From a bacterium (lineage in GTDB: Bacteria; Zhuqueibacterota; Zhuqueibacteria; Zhuqueibacterales; Zhuqueibacteraceae), in assembly GCA_023150945.1 (NCBI GenBank), contig JAKLJX010000013.1:124001-188000 (forward strand): a stretch of DNA of 64,000 nt, in the 5' to 3' direction. Below the pieces are notes generated by a model. It did no database searches. It worked only from the letters and a program-made list of their open reading frames with translations, and was not told the DNA's origin. A program made the translations under genes and the position numbers. Below are positions 1 through 9,569 of the stretch, piece after piece. Each line of letters opens with the position of its first letter. The first letter of the stretch is position 1.

Positions 1-566
1 TGAAAGTTTACGCCGAACTGATAGTCCGGCCCCCGGGTGGCGTTGTCGGGATCGTTGTCCGTGCCGGGCTTGATGCGATACGTTCTGCCGCCCTGCACCA
101 TCTGGCCGCTGGCCGGATCGATGATGTCAACCGTGTTGCGATGCGGACTGCCAGGCAGCGTTTCGATGTCATAGAGGCCGAGGTAAACGGCCAAATGGTC
201 GAGGGCAAAAGTCAGGTTGGCATTCTGCCGCGTGCGGGGCGGATGGATGAGAATGCCGCCTTCATCGCGCACGTGTGCCGCAAAATAGATGTTGTCGTTG
301 TCCATCTTGATGGCAACGTGGCCGCTGAAGTCCGCGGGCGAAGTGGTGGGCTTCGCGCCGGTGAACAGGCCGTGGGTCGGTCCGTCCTGGCTGAGATAGA
401 CGAACTCGGCATCACGCCAGTCCTGCAGCACGCCATCGATCGTTACCGGCTGGCCGTTGAGGGCAATCACATAGAGGTTGGCCGTGGCCGGGGGCAGATC
501 TTGCGGCCATGCCGGCACACAGAACAGAAAGGCAGCCAGCCACAACAAAGTCTTCACGAGTTTCAT
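1..566 (-). CDS. Secreted CBM9/DOMON-like carbohydrate-binding protein, partial
   Basis: An open frame starts at ATG 566 and runs off the left edge after 188 codons. The N-terminus is a signal peptide (MKLVKTLLWLAAFLFCVPAW, cleavage probably near residue 22). From about residue 30 it reads like a family 9 carbohydrate-binding/DOMON-type beta-sandwich: an Ile-Asp-Gly-Val-Leu-x-Asp-Trp opening (consensus IDGxLxExxW), a Val-Ala-Ile-Lys-Met-Asp-Asn-Asp-Asn-Ile-Tyr-Phe strand and acidic loops. Such domains bind sugars or haem and are often fused to a larger enzyme or sorting domain, but the C-terminal half is outside the window, so the full role is unknown. It is transcribed away from the GH94 gene, from its own promoter at 683-710. 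Confidence 0.7.
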   Translation of the reverse strand, partial: MKLVKTLLWLAAFLFCVPAWPQDLPPATANLYVIALNGQPVTIDGVLQDWRDAEFVYLSQDGPTHGLFTGAKPTTSPADFSGHVAIKMDNDNIYFAAHVRDEGGILIHPPRTRQNANLTFALDHLAVYLGLYDIETLPGSPHRNTVDIIDPASGQMVQGGRTYRIKPGTDNDPDNATRGPDYQFGVNF

Positions 567-682
567 AAGCATGCTCCTTCGCATCAGGGGTGGGAACGGC
601 GACGTAACGCTTGCCGGCCGGTGCTGATTGGGCACGGTTGCTGCAGTCCGGGACGTTGATGTTTTAATTGATTGCCTGAACA

Positions 683-710
683 AATATACCGCATCCTTTC
701 TCATTGTCAA
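683..710 (-). promoter_or_regulatory. Sigma-70-type promoter for the carbohydrate-binding protein
   Basis: On the minus strand, TTGACA (710-705) and TATATT (688-683) are separated by 16 bases, close to the sigma-70 consensus. Transcription would start near 676, giving a leader of about 110 bases before ATG 566. The -35 box lies inside the inverted repeat 701-774. Confidence 0.55.
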
Positions 711-774
711 GCTCTTTCTCCGGCGGGAGGCGAGAAGATTCCGGCGTCGTCGCCACGAAAGGGCTTGACAATGA
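701..774. repeat. Inverted repeat spanning two divergent promoters
   Basis: Bases 701-718 (TCATTGTCAAGCTCTTTC) and 757-774 (GAAAGGGCTTGACAATGA) are reverse complements at 17 of 18 positions, with 38 bases between them. Each arm contains one of the two -35 boxes. The symmetry goes well beyond the hexamers, so it may be a pair of regulator binding sites that couples the two transcripts. Confidence 0.6.
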
Positions 775-793
775 TCCGGCTTTGCTATATTTT
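765..793 (+). promoter_or_regulatory. Sigma-70-type promoter for the GH94 gene
   Basis: TTGACA (765-770) is followed after 17 bases by TATTTT (788-793); the overlapping TATATT at 786-791 would have a 15-base spacer. It faces the phosphorylase gene at 981, leaving a leader of about 180 bases in which I see no other gene. Confidence 0.55.
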
Positions 794-980
794 CGCCCTT
801 TGAAATAGCGGCCGTCCGTTGCCACTGCCCCGGCGCCCCTCCGGCCCGGCCGGCGGCGGCGCTGCGGCTGCGCCGCGCCCACCGCGACAGGATGGCAAAT
901 TCGTTTGTTAGGAGACAGAACCAACAAATCCCAAGCCGTTACCGTGGATCAGCAGGTCAATCAAACCGATTGCGGCCCGC

Positions 981-3416
981 ATGTCTGATCACAACCAGAA
1001 TTCCCTCCCGCACAACCCCTACGGCCACCTCACGCCCGAGCATCGTGAATTCGTCATTACCCGCCCGGACACGCCCGCGCCCTGGGTGAACTATTTGTGG
1101 AATGAACGCTACCAGGCGCTGATCAGCCACGTGGGCGGCGGTTTCTCCTTCGTGCAGGATCCGCGCGACAATCGCATTCTGCGCTTTCGCTACAACAGCC
1201 TGCCCTGGGATCAACCCGGCCGTTATCTCTATTTGCACGACGGCCATGAGTATTGGTCGCTCTCCTGGGTGCCCACGCAAATGCTGGCCTATGATCATTA
1301 CGAGGCCCGGCACGGCCTGGGCTACACCACCATCGCCACGGCGCGAAGAGACGTGTGGAGCGAAGTCACCTTCTTCGTCCCGCGCGGCGAGGCGCTGGAA
1401 TGCTGGCTGGTCAAACTCGAGAATCGCGGCCACGAGCACAAGCGCTTCGATCTGTTTGCCTATGCCGAGCTTTGTCTGGGAAATGCGCTCAATGATCTGA
1501 TCAATCAGCCCAATGACAAACATTTCAGTGAGGTGCGTTTTCGCCGCGAATGGCGCGCCTTGGCTGCCACGCGCAACTATTGGAAGAACACGCGCGGCGT
1601 GTCGGTGGAGCAACCCAATCAAGACTGGCCGTTCGTCGTCTATTTCGCCACCACCCTGCCGCAGGCGCCAGCCGGGTTCGACGGCGGCAAGGATCATTTC
1701 ATTGGCCGCTGGCGTTCGGAGGCCAATCCTGAAGCGGTGCAGCGGCGGCGCTGTTTTGATTCCGAGATCACGCACGGCGATCCCTGCGTCGCGCTGCAAC
1801 ATGGCCTGGAACTCGCTCCCGGCGCGGCGCTGACGTTTGCGGTGCTGCTCGGTGTCGCCGACAAAACTGCTGCGGACGAGCAGGTTCCGCCTCTCCTGCA
1901 GCGCTATCGCCAGGGCGATGCGGTTGCGGCCGCCCTCGCGCAGGTCAAAGCCCATTGGCACAAGCATCTCTCCGTGCTGCAGGTCGAAACGCCCGATGCT
2001 GCCTTCAATGCGTTGATCAACGTTTGGACGCGCTATCAAACCGCGGTCACATTCGACATGGCGCGCAATGCCGGCTATTATCACGGCGGCCTGCTGTTCG
2101 GCACCGGCATTCGCGATCAATGCCAGGATCTCTGGGGCCCGCTGCTCGCCGAACCCGCGGCAGTAAAGGCGCGCTTGATCGAAGTCGCCTCCTACCAATT
2201 CGCCGACGGCTCGACCCTGCACAATTATTTCCGCCTCGCGCGCACCGGCGAGCGCACCGGCCATTCCGACACGCCGCTATGGCTGCCTTTCGCGCTGATG
2301 AATTATCTCAAAGAAACCGGCGATTTTTCCCTGCTCGAAGAGAGCGTGCCGTTTTGCGATCGCGGTGCGGCTGCGCTGCGGCGGCATCTGACGCTGGCGC
2401 TCGATTATGTCATCAGCCAGCTCACGGCGCGGCATCTGCCGCGGTTTGGACCGGGCGATTGGAACGACACGCTCGACTATGTCGGCCGCGGCGGCGCCGG
2501 TGAAACCACTTGGGGCGCGGCCTTCCTGTGTTATCTCCTGCGCGAGGCCGAGGTGCTGTTTGATCATCTCGGTGACCGCGCAACGGCACGGCACTATCGC
2601 GCTGTCTACGAGCAGGTGAAGGCTGCGATCAACGCGCTGGCTTGGGATGGCCACTGGTACGTGCGTGGTTTCAAGGACAACGGTGAAGCGTTCGGCTCAC
2701 ACCGCGATCGCGAAGGACAGATTTTCATCGAGCCGCAATCATGGGCCGTGCTCTCCGGCGTGGCGACCGGCGCACGGGCGCAACAGACGTTGCGATCGGT
2801 GCGCGAAAAACTCATGACGCCTTTTGGTCCGCAAATCGTCTTCCCCGCTTATCGCACGGTCGATCCGGCGATTGGCCTGGCGACGCGCTGCGTGCCGGGC
2901 AAAAAGGAAAACGGCGCGGTGTTCAATCATGCCGCCGCATGGTATGTTTGCGCCGAGCTGCTGCATGGCGAAACCGAACTCGGCTGGCAAACCTATCGCG
3001 ACATGATGCCGATCAACAGCAGCAGCCGCGCCGGGCAGGATCGCTATAAAACCGAGCCGTACGTCTTTGCCGAGTATCTCACCAGCCCGGAGCATCCCAC
3101 CGCGGGTGAGGCGAGCCATTCCTGGCTGACCGGCTCTGCCGTGTGGATGCTGCGCATCGGCACGGACGTGATTCTGGGGTTGCAGCCAACTTATCAGGGC
3201 CTCAAGCTGGATCCGCATTTGCCGGCCGCCTGGCCGCGCGTGCGGCTGCGCCGCGAGTTTCGCGGCACGATCTATGAAGTCGAAATCGAGCAAAGCGCGA
3301 AGTTCGAAACCCCGCGGCGCCTGCTGGTGAACGGCGAAGTTTGCACCGACGACGTTTTGCCGCAGCGGCCGGGCGCCGTGCTGCACGTGCACCTGCAGGT
3401 GCGCGTGGCAGCGTGA
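981..3416 (+). CDS. GH94 disaccharide phosphorylase (cellobiose/chitobiose phosphorylase type)
   Basis: This 811-residue protein has the usual length of glycoside hydrolase family 94 phosphorylases, which split beta-linked disaccharides with phosphate to give a sugar 1-phosphate plus a free sugar. The N-terminal beta-sandwich reads REFVITRPDTPAPWVNYLWN and continues to the ISHVGGGFSF strand, as in chitobiose and cellobiose phosphorylases. The (alpha/alpha)6 barrel has GTGIRDQCQDLWG, and a Gly-Asp-Trp-Asn-Asp motif (residues 492-496) that holds the catalytic acid Asp. ENGAVFNHAAAWY lies near the phosphate site. There is no signal peptide, so it acts in the cytoplasm on imported disaccharides. 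I cannot choose between cellobiose, diacetylchitobiose and laminaribiose. The Shine-Dalgarno is weak; ATG 981 is chosen because homology begins just after it. Confidence 0.88.
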   Translation: MSDHNQNSLPHNPYGHLTPEHREFVITRPDTPAPWVNYLWNERYQALISHVGGGFSFVQDPRDNRILRFRYNSLPWDQPGRYLYLHDGHEYWSLSWVPTQMLAYDHYEARHGLGYTTIATARRDVWSEVTFFVPRGEALECWLVKLENRGHEHKRFDLFAYAELCLGNALNDLINQPNDKHFSEVRFRREWRALAATRNYWKNTRGVSVEQPNQDWPFVVYFATTLPQAPAGFDGGKDHFIGRWRSEANPEAVQRRRCFDSEITHGDPCVALQHGLELAPGAALTFAVLLGVADKTAADEQVPPLLQRYRQGDAVAAALAQVKAHWHKHLSVLQVETPDAAFNALINVWTRYQTAVTFDMARNAGYYHGGLLFGTGIRDQCQDLWGPLLAEPAAVKARLIEVASYQFADGSTLHNYFRLARTGERTGHSDTPLWLPFALMNYLKETGDFSLLEESVPFCDRGAAALRRHLTLALDYVISQLTARHLPRFGPGDWNDTLDYVGRGGAGETTWGAAFLCYLLREAEVLFDHLGDRATARHYRAVYEQVKAAINALAWDGHWYVRGFKDNGEAFGSHRDREGQIFIEPQSWAVLSGVATGARAQQTLRSVREKLMTPFGPQIVFPAYRTVDPAIGLATRCVPGKKENGAVFNHAAAWYVCAELLHGETELGWQTYRDMMPINSSSRAGQDRYKTEPYVFAEYLTSPEHPTAGEASHSWLTGSAVWMLRIGTDVILGLQPTYQGLKLDPHLPAAWPRVRLRREFRGTIYEVEIEQSAKFETPRRLLVNGEVCTDDVLPQRPGAVLHVHLQVRVAA

Positions 3417-3458
3417 TTCCCTGCGAGTGTGTTCATCTCTTCACTGAAAAGGTCGGTT

Positions 3459-6146
3459 ATGCGCATTTCCCCCGCGATTCCAGAGCGTTTGGCGCGTGCC
3501 TTGATCGGCGTTTTGTTGTTGCCTCTGGCGGCCATGGCCGGCACGACCGGCAAGATCGCCGGGCAGGTGACCGACGCCAGAACCGGCGAGCCTTTGCCGG
3601 GCGCCACGGTGATCATCCGCGCGCAGATTGTTGACGGCCGTGAAACCGCGCTGCAACCCGTGCAGGGCACCGGCGCGGATGGCCAGGGCCGCTATTTTCT
3701 CATTAATGTGCGGCCCGGACAGTACGTGCTGGAAGCCTCGGTGATCGGCTACCAACGCGTGGTGAAGCGGCCCATTCGCGTCGAAGTCGATCGCACCAGC
3801 ACCATTGATTTTGCCTTGAGTGAAGAAGCGCTCGCCGGCGAGGAAGTCGTGGTCACCGCCGAGCGGCCGCTGGTGGTCAAGGATTTGACTTCCTCTTCCG
3901 CCAAAGTCTCGGGCGAAGATCTCAAAGCCCTGCCGGTGGAAGGATTCCAGGAGGTGCTCACTTTGCAGGCGGGCGTGACGCGCGGCTTGGGCGGTGATCT
4001 CCACATTCGCGGCGGCCGCAGCAGCGAGATTCAGTTTTATGTCGACGGCATCGCCATCGCCAATCCCTTCAGCAACAGCCTGGCCGTGCCGGTGGAAAAC
4101 AATGCGATTCAAGAGCTGGAGGTGATCAGCGGCACCTTCAATGCCGAATACGGCCAGGCGATGAGCGGCATCGTCAACATCGTCACGCGCGAAGGTTCCG
4201 AAAGCTATCGCGGTAGTTTCTCGGTTTACTCCGGTGACTTCCTTTCCAGCCGCGATGAGGTTTTCTACAACATCGACGCGATCGATCCGCTGGCGCAAAA
4301 GTACGCTGAAGCGGACTTCAGCGGCCCGCTGTTCACGCCCAAACTCAAGTTCTTTGCCTCCGGCCGTTTCACCGACCAGGAGAACTGGCTCTATGGCCGC
4401 CGCGTGTTTTTGCCCAACGATTCTTCCTCTTTTCGCGCCACCGATCCCAGCCAGTATTACCTCGAACGGCGCGGCGACTCTGCTGCGGTGGCGATGAATC
4501 CCTATCAAAGCCTGTCCGGCCAGGTGAAGCTCACCTACAACCTCACTGCGAAAATCAAGCTGTCGTACAACTTGCTCGCCAACGCCAGCGAAGGCCAGAG
4601 CTTCAGCAATTTCTATCGTTTCAATCCCGACTACCGGCCGACGAGCTACACCAGGGCCTATAATCACATGTTGCGCGTCGATCACGTGCTGGGCCGGCGC
4701 GCGTTCTACACGCTCAATCTCGCCTCCTATGAGAATGACGTGAAGAGCTACGTCTACAAAGATCCGTTCGACCCGCGTTATCGCGCGACCTTTGAGCGCG
4801 GCATTCAACCGCAGTTCGTGTTTTCCACCGGCGGCGTCAGTCCGGCGCATTTCTACCGCAACGGCAAAACCTACGCGCTGCGCGGCGACTTCACCATGCA
4901 GGTCAACAATGCCAATCTGGTCAAGGCCGGCGCCGAGGTGCGCTATCACAAGCTGAAGAATGAATTCTTCAATATCGAAGTCAACCCGCGCAAGTACGGC
5001 GACTACGCCGTGCGCATCCCGCCGCTGAGTTCCTTCGACCACGATGCCTATGACCGCGATCCGCTCGAATTCGCGGCCTACGTGCAGGACAAGATCGAGA
5101 TCAAGGACTTGATCGTGAACGCCGGCCTGCGCTTCGATTATTTCGATGCCCGCACCACCGTGCCGGTGGATTTGCGCGATCCCGGCAACAAGATCTTCAT
5201 TCAGGAGGAAGCACTCGCCTATCGCAACGTCAAGGCCAAAACGCAAGTCTCGCCGCGCCTGGGTCTGGCGTTTCCGATTACTGCCCAGGGCGTGATTCAT
5301 GCCTCCTATGGCCAATTCTTCCAGATTCCCGAATTCAGCCGTCTGTACGACAACCCCGAATTCGAAGTGGTCGGCGCTTTCAACAGCATCATCGGCAACG
5401 CTGATCTGGATCCGCAGCGCACCGACATGTATGAAGTCGGCTTGCAGCAGCAGCTCACCAGCTTCCTGGCGGTGGATATCACCGGCTTCTATCGCGATGT
5501 GCGCAATCTGCTCGGCACGGATTTGCACGAAACCTATGCCGCGGATCTCTACGGCCGCTACACCAATTCCGATTACGGCAGCGTGCGCGGCGTGACGCTG
5601 TCGGCGGAAATTCGCCTGCCGTCGCATCATCTCACCGGCGGCTTTGATTATACCTATCAAGTGGCCAAGGGCATTGCCAGCGACCCGCGCCAGACTTTCT
5701 TCGATGCCCAGGGCCGCAACGAGAGCGCCATCGTGCTGGCGGATCTGGACTGGGACCTGCGCCACAACGGCAATGCTTATTTGAATTGGGCACATGCTTC
5801 CTGGGGCGGCAGCGTGATCGCCCGCTTGAATTCCGGATATCCTTTCACGCCCGCGCGCTTCATCGAATTGCGCAACGAAGGCCGCTACAAAGGCGATCTC
5901 TTTCTCGATCTGCGCGCCTACAAGCGCTTCAATTTCGGCACGGTCCGGCCTGAAATCTTCGTGAAGGTGGACAATCTACTCGACAGCTTCCGCCGCGATT
6001 TGCTGCCGCAAGTCGATCCGCGCGACGAGGCCGCGCACAGCGCCAACGGCCTTGATTTGATCAACACGCGCTATCAATTCGCCCTCAACCCGGCATCACA
6101 GCCCGTGCCGCGCGAGGTGAAATTCGGCGTGAAAGTCGATTTCTAA
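3459..6146 (+). CDS. TonB-dependent outer-membrane receptor with carboxypeptidase-regulatory-like domain
   Basis: Predicted 895 residues from ATG 3459, which has an AAAGG ribosome site 6 bases upstream; an in-frame GTG at 3429 is less likely. A signal peptide ends around Ala-Met-Ala (25-27). Residues 31-115 form a CarboxypepD-regulatory-like beta-sandwich (GKIAGQVTDARTGEPLPGAT), 120-240 a TonB plug (LHIRGGRSSEIQFYVDGIAI, then EYGQAMSGIVNIVTREG), and the rest a 22-strand type barrel ending in Phe, as outer-membrane barrels do. This is the SusC/CirA-like architecture but with no SusD gene beside it. Its place 42 bases after the GH94 gene suggests it imports oligosaccharide for the phosphorylase; the substrate is inferred only. 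Confidence 0.88.
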   Translation: MRISPAIPERLARALIGVLLLPLAAMAGTTGKIAGQVTDARTGEPLPGATVIIRAQIVDGRETALQPVQGTGADGQGRYFLINVRPGQYVLEASVIGYQRVVKRPIRVEVDRTSTIDFALSEEALAGEEVVVTAERPLVVKDLTSSSAKVSGEDLKALPVEGFQEVLTLQAGVTRGLGGDLHIRGGRSSEIQFYVDGIAIANPFSNSLAVPVENNAIQELEVISGTFNAEYGQAMSGIVNIVTREGSESYRGSFSVYSGDFLSSRDEVFYNIDAIDPLAQKYAEADFSGPLFTPKLKFFASGRFTDQENWLYGRRVFLPNDSSSFRATDPSQYYLERRGDSAAVAMNPYQSLSGQVKLTYNLTAKIKLSYNLLANASEGQSFSNFYRFNPDYRPTSYTRAYNHMLRVDHVLGRRAFYTLNLASYENDVKSYVYKDPFDPRYRATFERGIQPQFVFSTGGVSPAHFYRNGKTYALRGDFTMQVNNANLVKAGAEVRYHKLKNEFFNIEVNPRKYGDYAVRIPPLSSFDHDAYDRDPLEFAAYVQDKIEIKDLIVNAGLRFDYFDARTTVPVDLRDPGNKIFIQEEALAYRNVKAKTQVSPRLGLAFPITAQGVIHASYGQFFQIPEFSRLYDNPEFEVVGAFNSIIGNADLDPQRTDMYEVGLQQQLTSFLAVDITGFYRDVRNLLGTDLHETYAADLYGRYTNSDYGSVRGVTLSAEIRLPSHHLTGGFDYTYQVAKGIASDPRQTFFDAQGRNESAIVLADLDWDLRHNGNAYLNWAHASWGGSVIARLNSGYPFTPARFIELRNEGRYKGDLFLDLRAYKRFNFGTVRPEIFVKVDNLLDSFRRDLLPQVDPRDEAAHSANGLDLINTRYQFALNPASQPVPREVKFGVKVDF

Positions 6147-6187
6147 TGCGCTGCTGCCGCAGTTTGTCGGAATCGTTCAGTTGAAAA

Positions 6188-6252
6188 GTCATTCCGCAGC
6201 ATGCGGGGCGTTGGGAAGCCGCGCGGGCGGCACCACCTGCTGGTGGAATGAC
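6188..6252. repeat. Fold-back element with GTCATTCC ends
   Basis: The ends GTCATTCC (6188-6195) and GGAATGAC (6245-6252) are perfect reverse complements. Inside are two further perfect hairpins, CCGCA/TGCGG (6194-6206) and CCACC/GGTGG (6233-6246). It fills most of the gap between the receptor and the next gene. It may be a transcript-end structure or a member of the short GTCATYC-type intergenic repeats; no U-run follows the stem. Confidence 0.5.
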
Positions 6253-6328
6253 GGAGCATAGCAGGATGAATTCCTCAAGGTGACTTGAAAGCAATTGGCT
6301 GCGCATCAAACCCAAGGTGGTTGATTCG

Positions 6329-9300
6329 ATGATGAAACGGAAACTCATTTGTGCGGTGTCCGTCCTGCTGAGCGCCTGGGCGCTCGCTGTCCCGGCATGG
6401 GCACAGAATGGCGGCGTCTATCTCGACCCCAATCGCAGCGACCGGCTGCTGCGCCGCGCCATGATCATGAACGCCAACCAAGTCGAGACGGACATCACCA
6501 ATCACGGCACGATCGCGCGCGGCAACGACAGCCCCATCGGCGGCGTGTGGCCGCGCGGCACCGGGCACGATCATATTCACGAAATGACCGGCTTCATTGC
6601 CGCGGAAGTGGTGGACAAGAACGGCCAAGCGATCCGCATCATCTCGGACGGCTATCGTGATGCCGGCGGCTCCGGCGGCGAGATCGATCCGGTGACCAAC
6701 ATCTCCTACAAATTCCATCCGCTGCCGGGCTACTTCAAGGTCGCGCCGGGACAGGATGATCTCGCCAACAGCCTCAATCCCAGTTCCTGGCCGGAGGCCT
6801 GGCCGGGCAAGGATCAAACTTGGAGCGGTCGCTGGAACGGCTACTTCGGCCTCAATCAAATCTTTGCCGACCAGGAAGTGCTTTATGTGATGGATGACAG
6901 TTGGAACAAGGAATTCCAGTTCTATCCGTTCGTCGATCGTCCCGACTGGCAGGGCCTGGGCATGCAGATCGAAACCCGGCTGTTTCAATGGGCACATCCG
7001 CTCGCCAAGGACATTCTCTTCATCCACTATCAAGTTTCCAACATCGGCGAACATACCTACAACATCAACGACAGCAAGATCTTCTTCGGCGGGTACGCCG
7101 ATATCGGGCCGGGCGGCCGCGGCACCACCGATGACAATGCCGCGTTTCGCCAGGATCTCAATCTGGTTTATGGCTGGGACAACGACAACATCGGCGTGTG
7201 GCAGCGCAACCGCGAGATTCCGCCGGGTTACCTGGGCTGGAAGTTTCTCGAATCCCCTGGCCTGGGCGATGACGGCGTCGACAACGACAATGACGGCCTG
7301 CTCGACGAACGCCGTGACAACGAGGCCGGCAACTTGGTTTTTGGCCCAGTGGGCAAATACGGCGACCCGAAAGAACACTGGAGCGGCGACGAAGACGGCG
7401 ACTGGAACGCGGGCGTGGATGACGTGGGTAGCGACGGCGCCGGCCCGCTGGATGAAGGCTATCCCGGCCCGGATGCGGACGGCACCGAAGGCAACGGCCG
7501 GCCCGACCAGGGCGAGCCGAATTTCGGCAAGACCGACAACGATGAAAGCGATCAAGTCGGCTTGACCAGCTTCACCGCCCCGCTCTTCGGCACGGTCAAC
7601 GTCACCGATGAAGAAGGCATGTGGCCGCGCATTCAACCCGACTATTTCACCGTGCCGCAACAAGCCGTCAACCAATATTGGATCTTCGGCAGCGGCCCGT
7701 TCAATCTGCCGCCGCGCAAGACCGAGCGTTTTTCCACCTGCTGGGTGTTTGGCGCCGATGAAGTGGCGTTGTTCCGCAGCGCCGAGGTGGCGCAGCGCAT
7801 CTACGACTCGGACTACCGCTTTGCGCGGCCGCCGCGCCAGCCCAAGCTCACCGCCATCCCGGGCAACGGCAAAGTCACGTTGATTTGGGATGAGCTGGCC
7901 GAACTGAGCCGCGATCCGATCTACAGCCGTGATTTCGAAGGCTACCGTCTCTATCGTTCGACCGATCCGCAATTCCGCGACGCCAAGGAAATCACCGATG
8001 CGCTCGGCAACGCCCTGTTCCGGCAGCCGATCGCGCAGTTCGATCTCGCCAACGGCCTGACCGGCCCGCATCCGCTGCAGTACGGCGAGGAGATCGGCGC
8101 GCCCACCGGCATTCATTTCTACATGGGCGACGATACCGGCTTGCAGCATTATTTCATCGATGAAGATGTCATCAACGGCCGCACCTACTACTATGCTTTG
8201 ACTTCCTATGACAAGGGCTATGATGACGATTTCTTCGATCGCGGCCTGGCCGACAGCCCGTTCCTGTTTCGCATCACCCCCAGCGAATCGCCCGCCGCGA
8301 TTACCGTGGCGGACGGGGTAATTACGCGCGTCGATCAAAACACCGCAGTCGTTACGCCCAATCCGCCGGCCTCGAATTTGGATCCCGGCAGCACCGACGT
8401 CGGCAGCTTGCTGCATCACAGCGCGGGCCCGGCCACCGGCGAGATCGGCATTCAAATCGTCGCGCCGGATTTGCTCAAAGACGAGAGCTTCCGCGTGAGC
8501 TTCGGCACGGTGCGTGGCACCACCGCGGTCGAGTTTGAAACCAGCACGGTCACCGTGGTGAATGAATCCACCGGCGACACGCTGGCCGCCAACCGCGAAA
8601 TTCCGCTCAATATCAGCACCGCGAAGTATCAGCGCGCCTGGACCACGGAATTTTTGCAGAAGGGCTTCGTGCTCACGTTCGAGAACGAATTTCCCACGCG
8701 CGAGCTGGCGCTCAGCGAATCAGGATGGGAAGCAGGCCGGCGCACCAACCTGGTGGCTTCGGTGGCGCCGCTGTTCGACACCTCGCCGTTGTGGCCGGTG
8801 TCGTTCGTGCTGGAATTCAGCGATGAGGTCGGCGTGGATACCGCCTTCACTTCGAACACCGGGCGCATCACGCGGCCGGTGAATTTCAAGGTGTATGAAT
8901 TGAACTCCAACACGCCGCTGGATTTCGTGATCAGTGAGAAAGTGGGGCAGGAGGAGGGCAAAATCACCGCCGGCGAGGTGGCTTATCTCGTCTTCAAACC
9001 GACGCCCAGCTCGACGCGCTACAATCCCGCCTGGGCGGTGAAGTTCGATCCGCCGCTCGACGAGAACGGTTTGCCGCTGCCGGAGAGTGAATGGGTGCTG
9101 CCGCGCCAGGGCGACACCTTCGTGGTGCGCAATCGCATTCCCTTCAGTGAGCGCGACCGCTTTGGCTTCAGCACGATTTCCGGCAAGCTCCGCGCCAATG
9201 CCACGGCCGCGGTGCTCAGCAATGTGCGGGTGGTGCCCAATCCTTATGTCGTGGCTTCGATTCTCGAACAACAGCCTTATCTCTCGGGCCGCGGCGAGCG

Positions 9301-9523
9301 CTTCATCCGCTTCATCAATCTGCCGGCGCAATGCACCATTCGCATCTACACCGTCAACGGTGACCTCGTGCGCGCACTGGAGCACAACGGTTTTGCGAAC
9401 GGCACCGAGCGCTGGGACTTGACGACCAAAGACGGCCTGGAAGTGGCGTACGGCTTGTACGTGTATCACTTGGAAGCGCCGGGCATCGGCGAGCACGTGG
9501 GCAAGTTTGCGATTATCAACTGA
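6329..9523 (+). CDS. Large secreted protein with acidic calcium-type repeats, FN3-like domain and C-terminal sorting domain
   Basis: ATG 6329 (1064 residues) sits 8 bases after an AAGGTGG ribosome site; the upstream GTG 6317 overlaps that site and is rejected. A signal peptide ends at Ala-Trp-Ala-Gln. Residues about 311-330 and 350-410 are very Asp/Gly/Asn-rich (GDDGVDNDNDGLLDE and similar), like thrombospondin-type-3 calcium loops. About 505-650 resemble a fibronectin type III fold (KLTAIPGNGKVTLIWDELAE, later GYRLYRS). The last 100 residues, from NVRVVPNPYV, resemble the FlgD-like beta-sandwich used as a type IX secretion signal. I recognise no catalytic site. Its position between a TonB receptor and a PorV-like gene suggests a surface-exposed partner of the receptor. 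Confidence 0.75.
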   Translation: MMKRKLICAVSVLLSAWALAVPAWAQNGGVYLDPNRSDRLLRRAMIMNANQVETDITNHGTIARGNDSPIGGVWPRGTGHDHIHEMTGFIAAEVVDKNGQAIRIISDGYRDAGGSGGEIDPVTNISYKFHPLPGYFKVAPGQDDLANSLNPSSWPEAWPGKDQTWSGRWNGYFGLNQIFADQEVLYVMDDSWNKEFQFYPFVDRPDWQGLGMQIETRLFQWAHPLAKDILFIHYQVSNIGEHTYNINDSKIFFGGYADIGPGGRGTTDDNAAFRQDLNLVYGWDNDNIGVWQRNREIPPGYLGWKFLESPGLGDDGVDNDNDGLLDERRDNEAGNLVFGPVGKYGDPKEHWSGDEDGDWNAGVDDVGSDGAGPLDEGYPGPDADGTEGNGRPDQGEPNFGKTDNDESDQVGLTSFTAPLFGTVNVTDEEGMWPRIQPDYFTVPQQAVNQYWIFGSGPFNLPPRKTERFSTCWVFGADEVALFRSAEVAQRIYDSDYRFARPPRQPKLTAIPGNGKVTLIWDELAELSRDPIYSRDFEGYRLYRSTDPQFRDAKEITDALGNALFRQPIAQFDLANGLTGPHPLQYGEEIGAPTGIHFYMGDDTGLQHYFIDEDVINGRTYYYALTSYDKGYDDDFFDRGLADSPFLFRITPSESPAAITVADGVITRVDQNTAVVTPNPPASNLDPGSTDVGSLLHHSAGPATGEIGIQIVAPDLLKDESFRVSFGTVRGTTAVEFETSTVTVVNESTGDTLAANREIPLNISTAKYQRAWTTEFLQKGFVLTFENEFPTRELALSESGWEAGRRTNLVASVAPLFDTSPLWPVSFVLEFSDEVGVDTAFTSNTGRITRPVNFKVYELNSNTPLDFVISEKVGQEEGKITAGEVAYLVFKPTPSSTRYNPAWAVKFDPPLDENGLPLPESEWVLPRQGDTFVVRNRIPFSERDRFGFSTISGKLRANATAAVLSNVRVVPNPYVVASILEQQPYLSGRGERFIRFINLPAQCTIRIYTVNGDLVRALEHNGFANGTERWDLTTKDGLEVAYGLYVYHLEAPGIGEHVGKFAIIN

Positions 9524-9569
9524 TCCCGCCATTTGGCAGCAGGATCACATCCAATCGGTGGAGTTGATC

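Noticed and set aside
664-1089. Short frames between the first two genes on both strands
   Set aside because: They overlap the promoter inverted repeat or the start of the GH94 gene and have low-complexity Arg-rich products.
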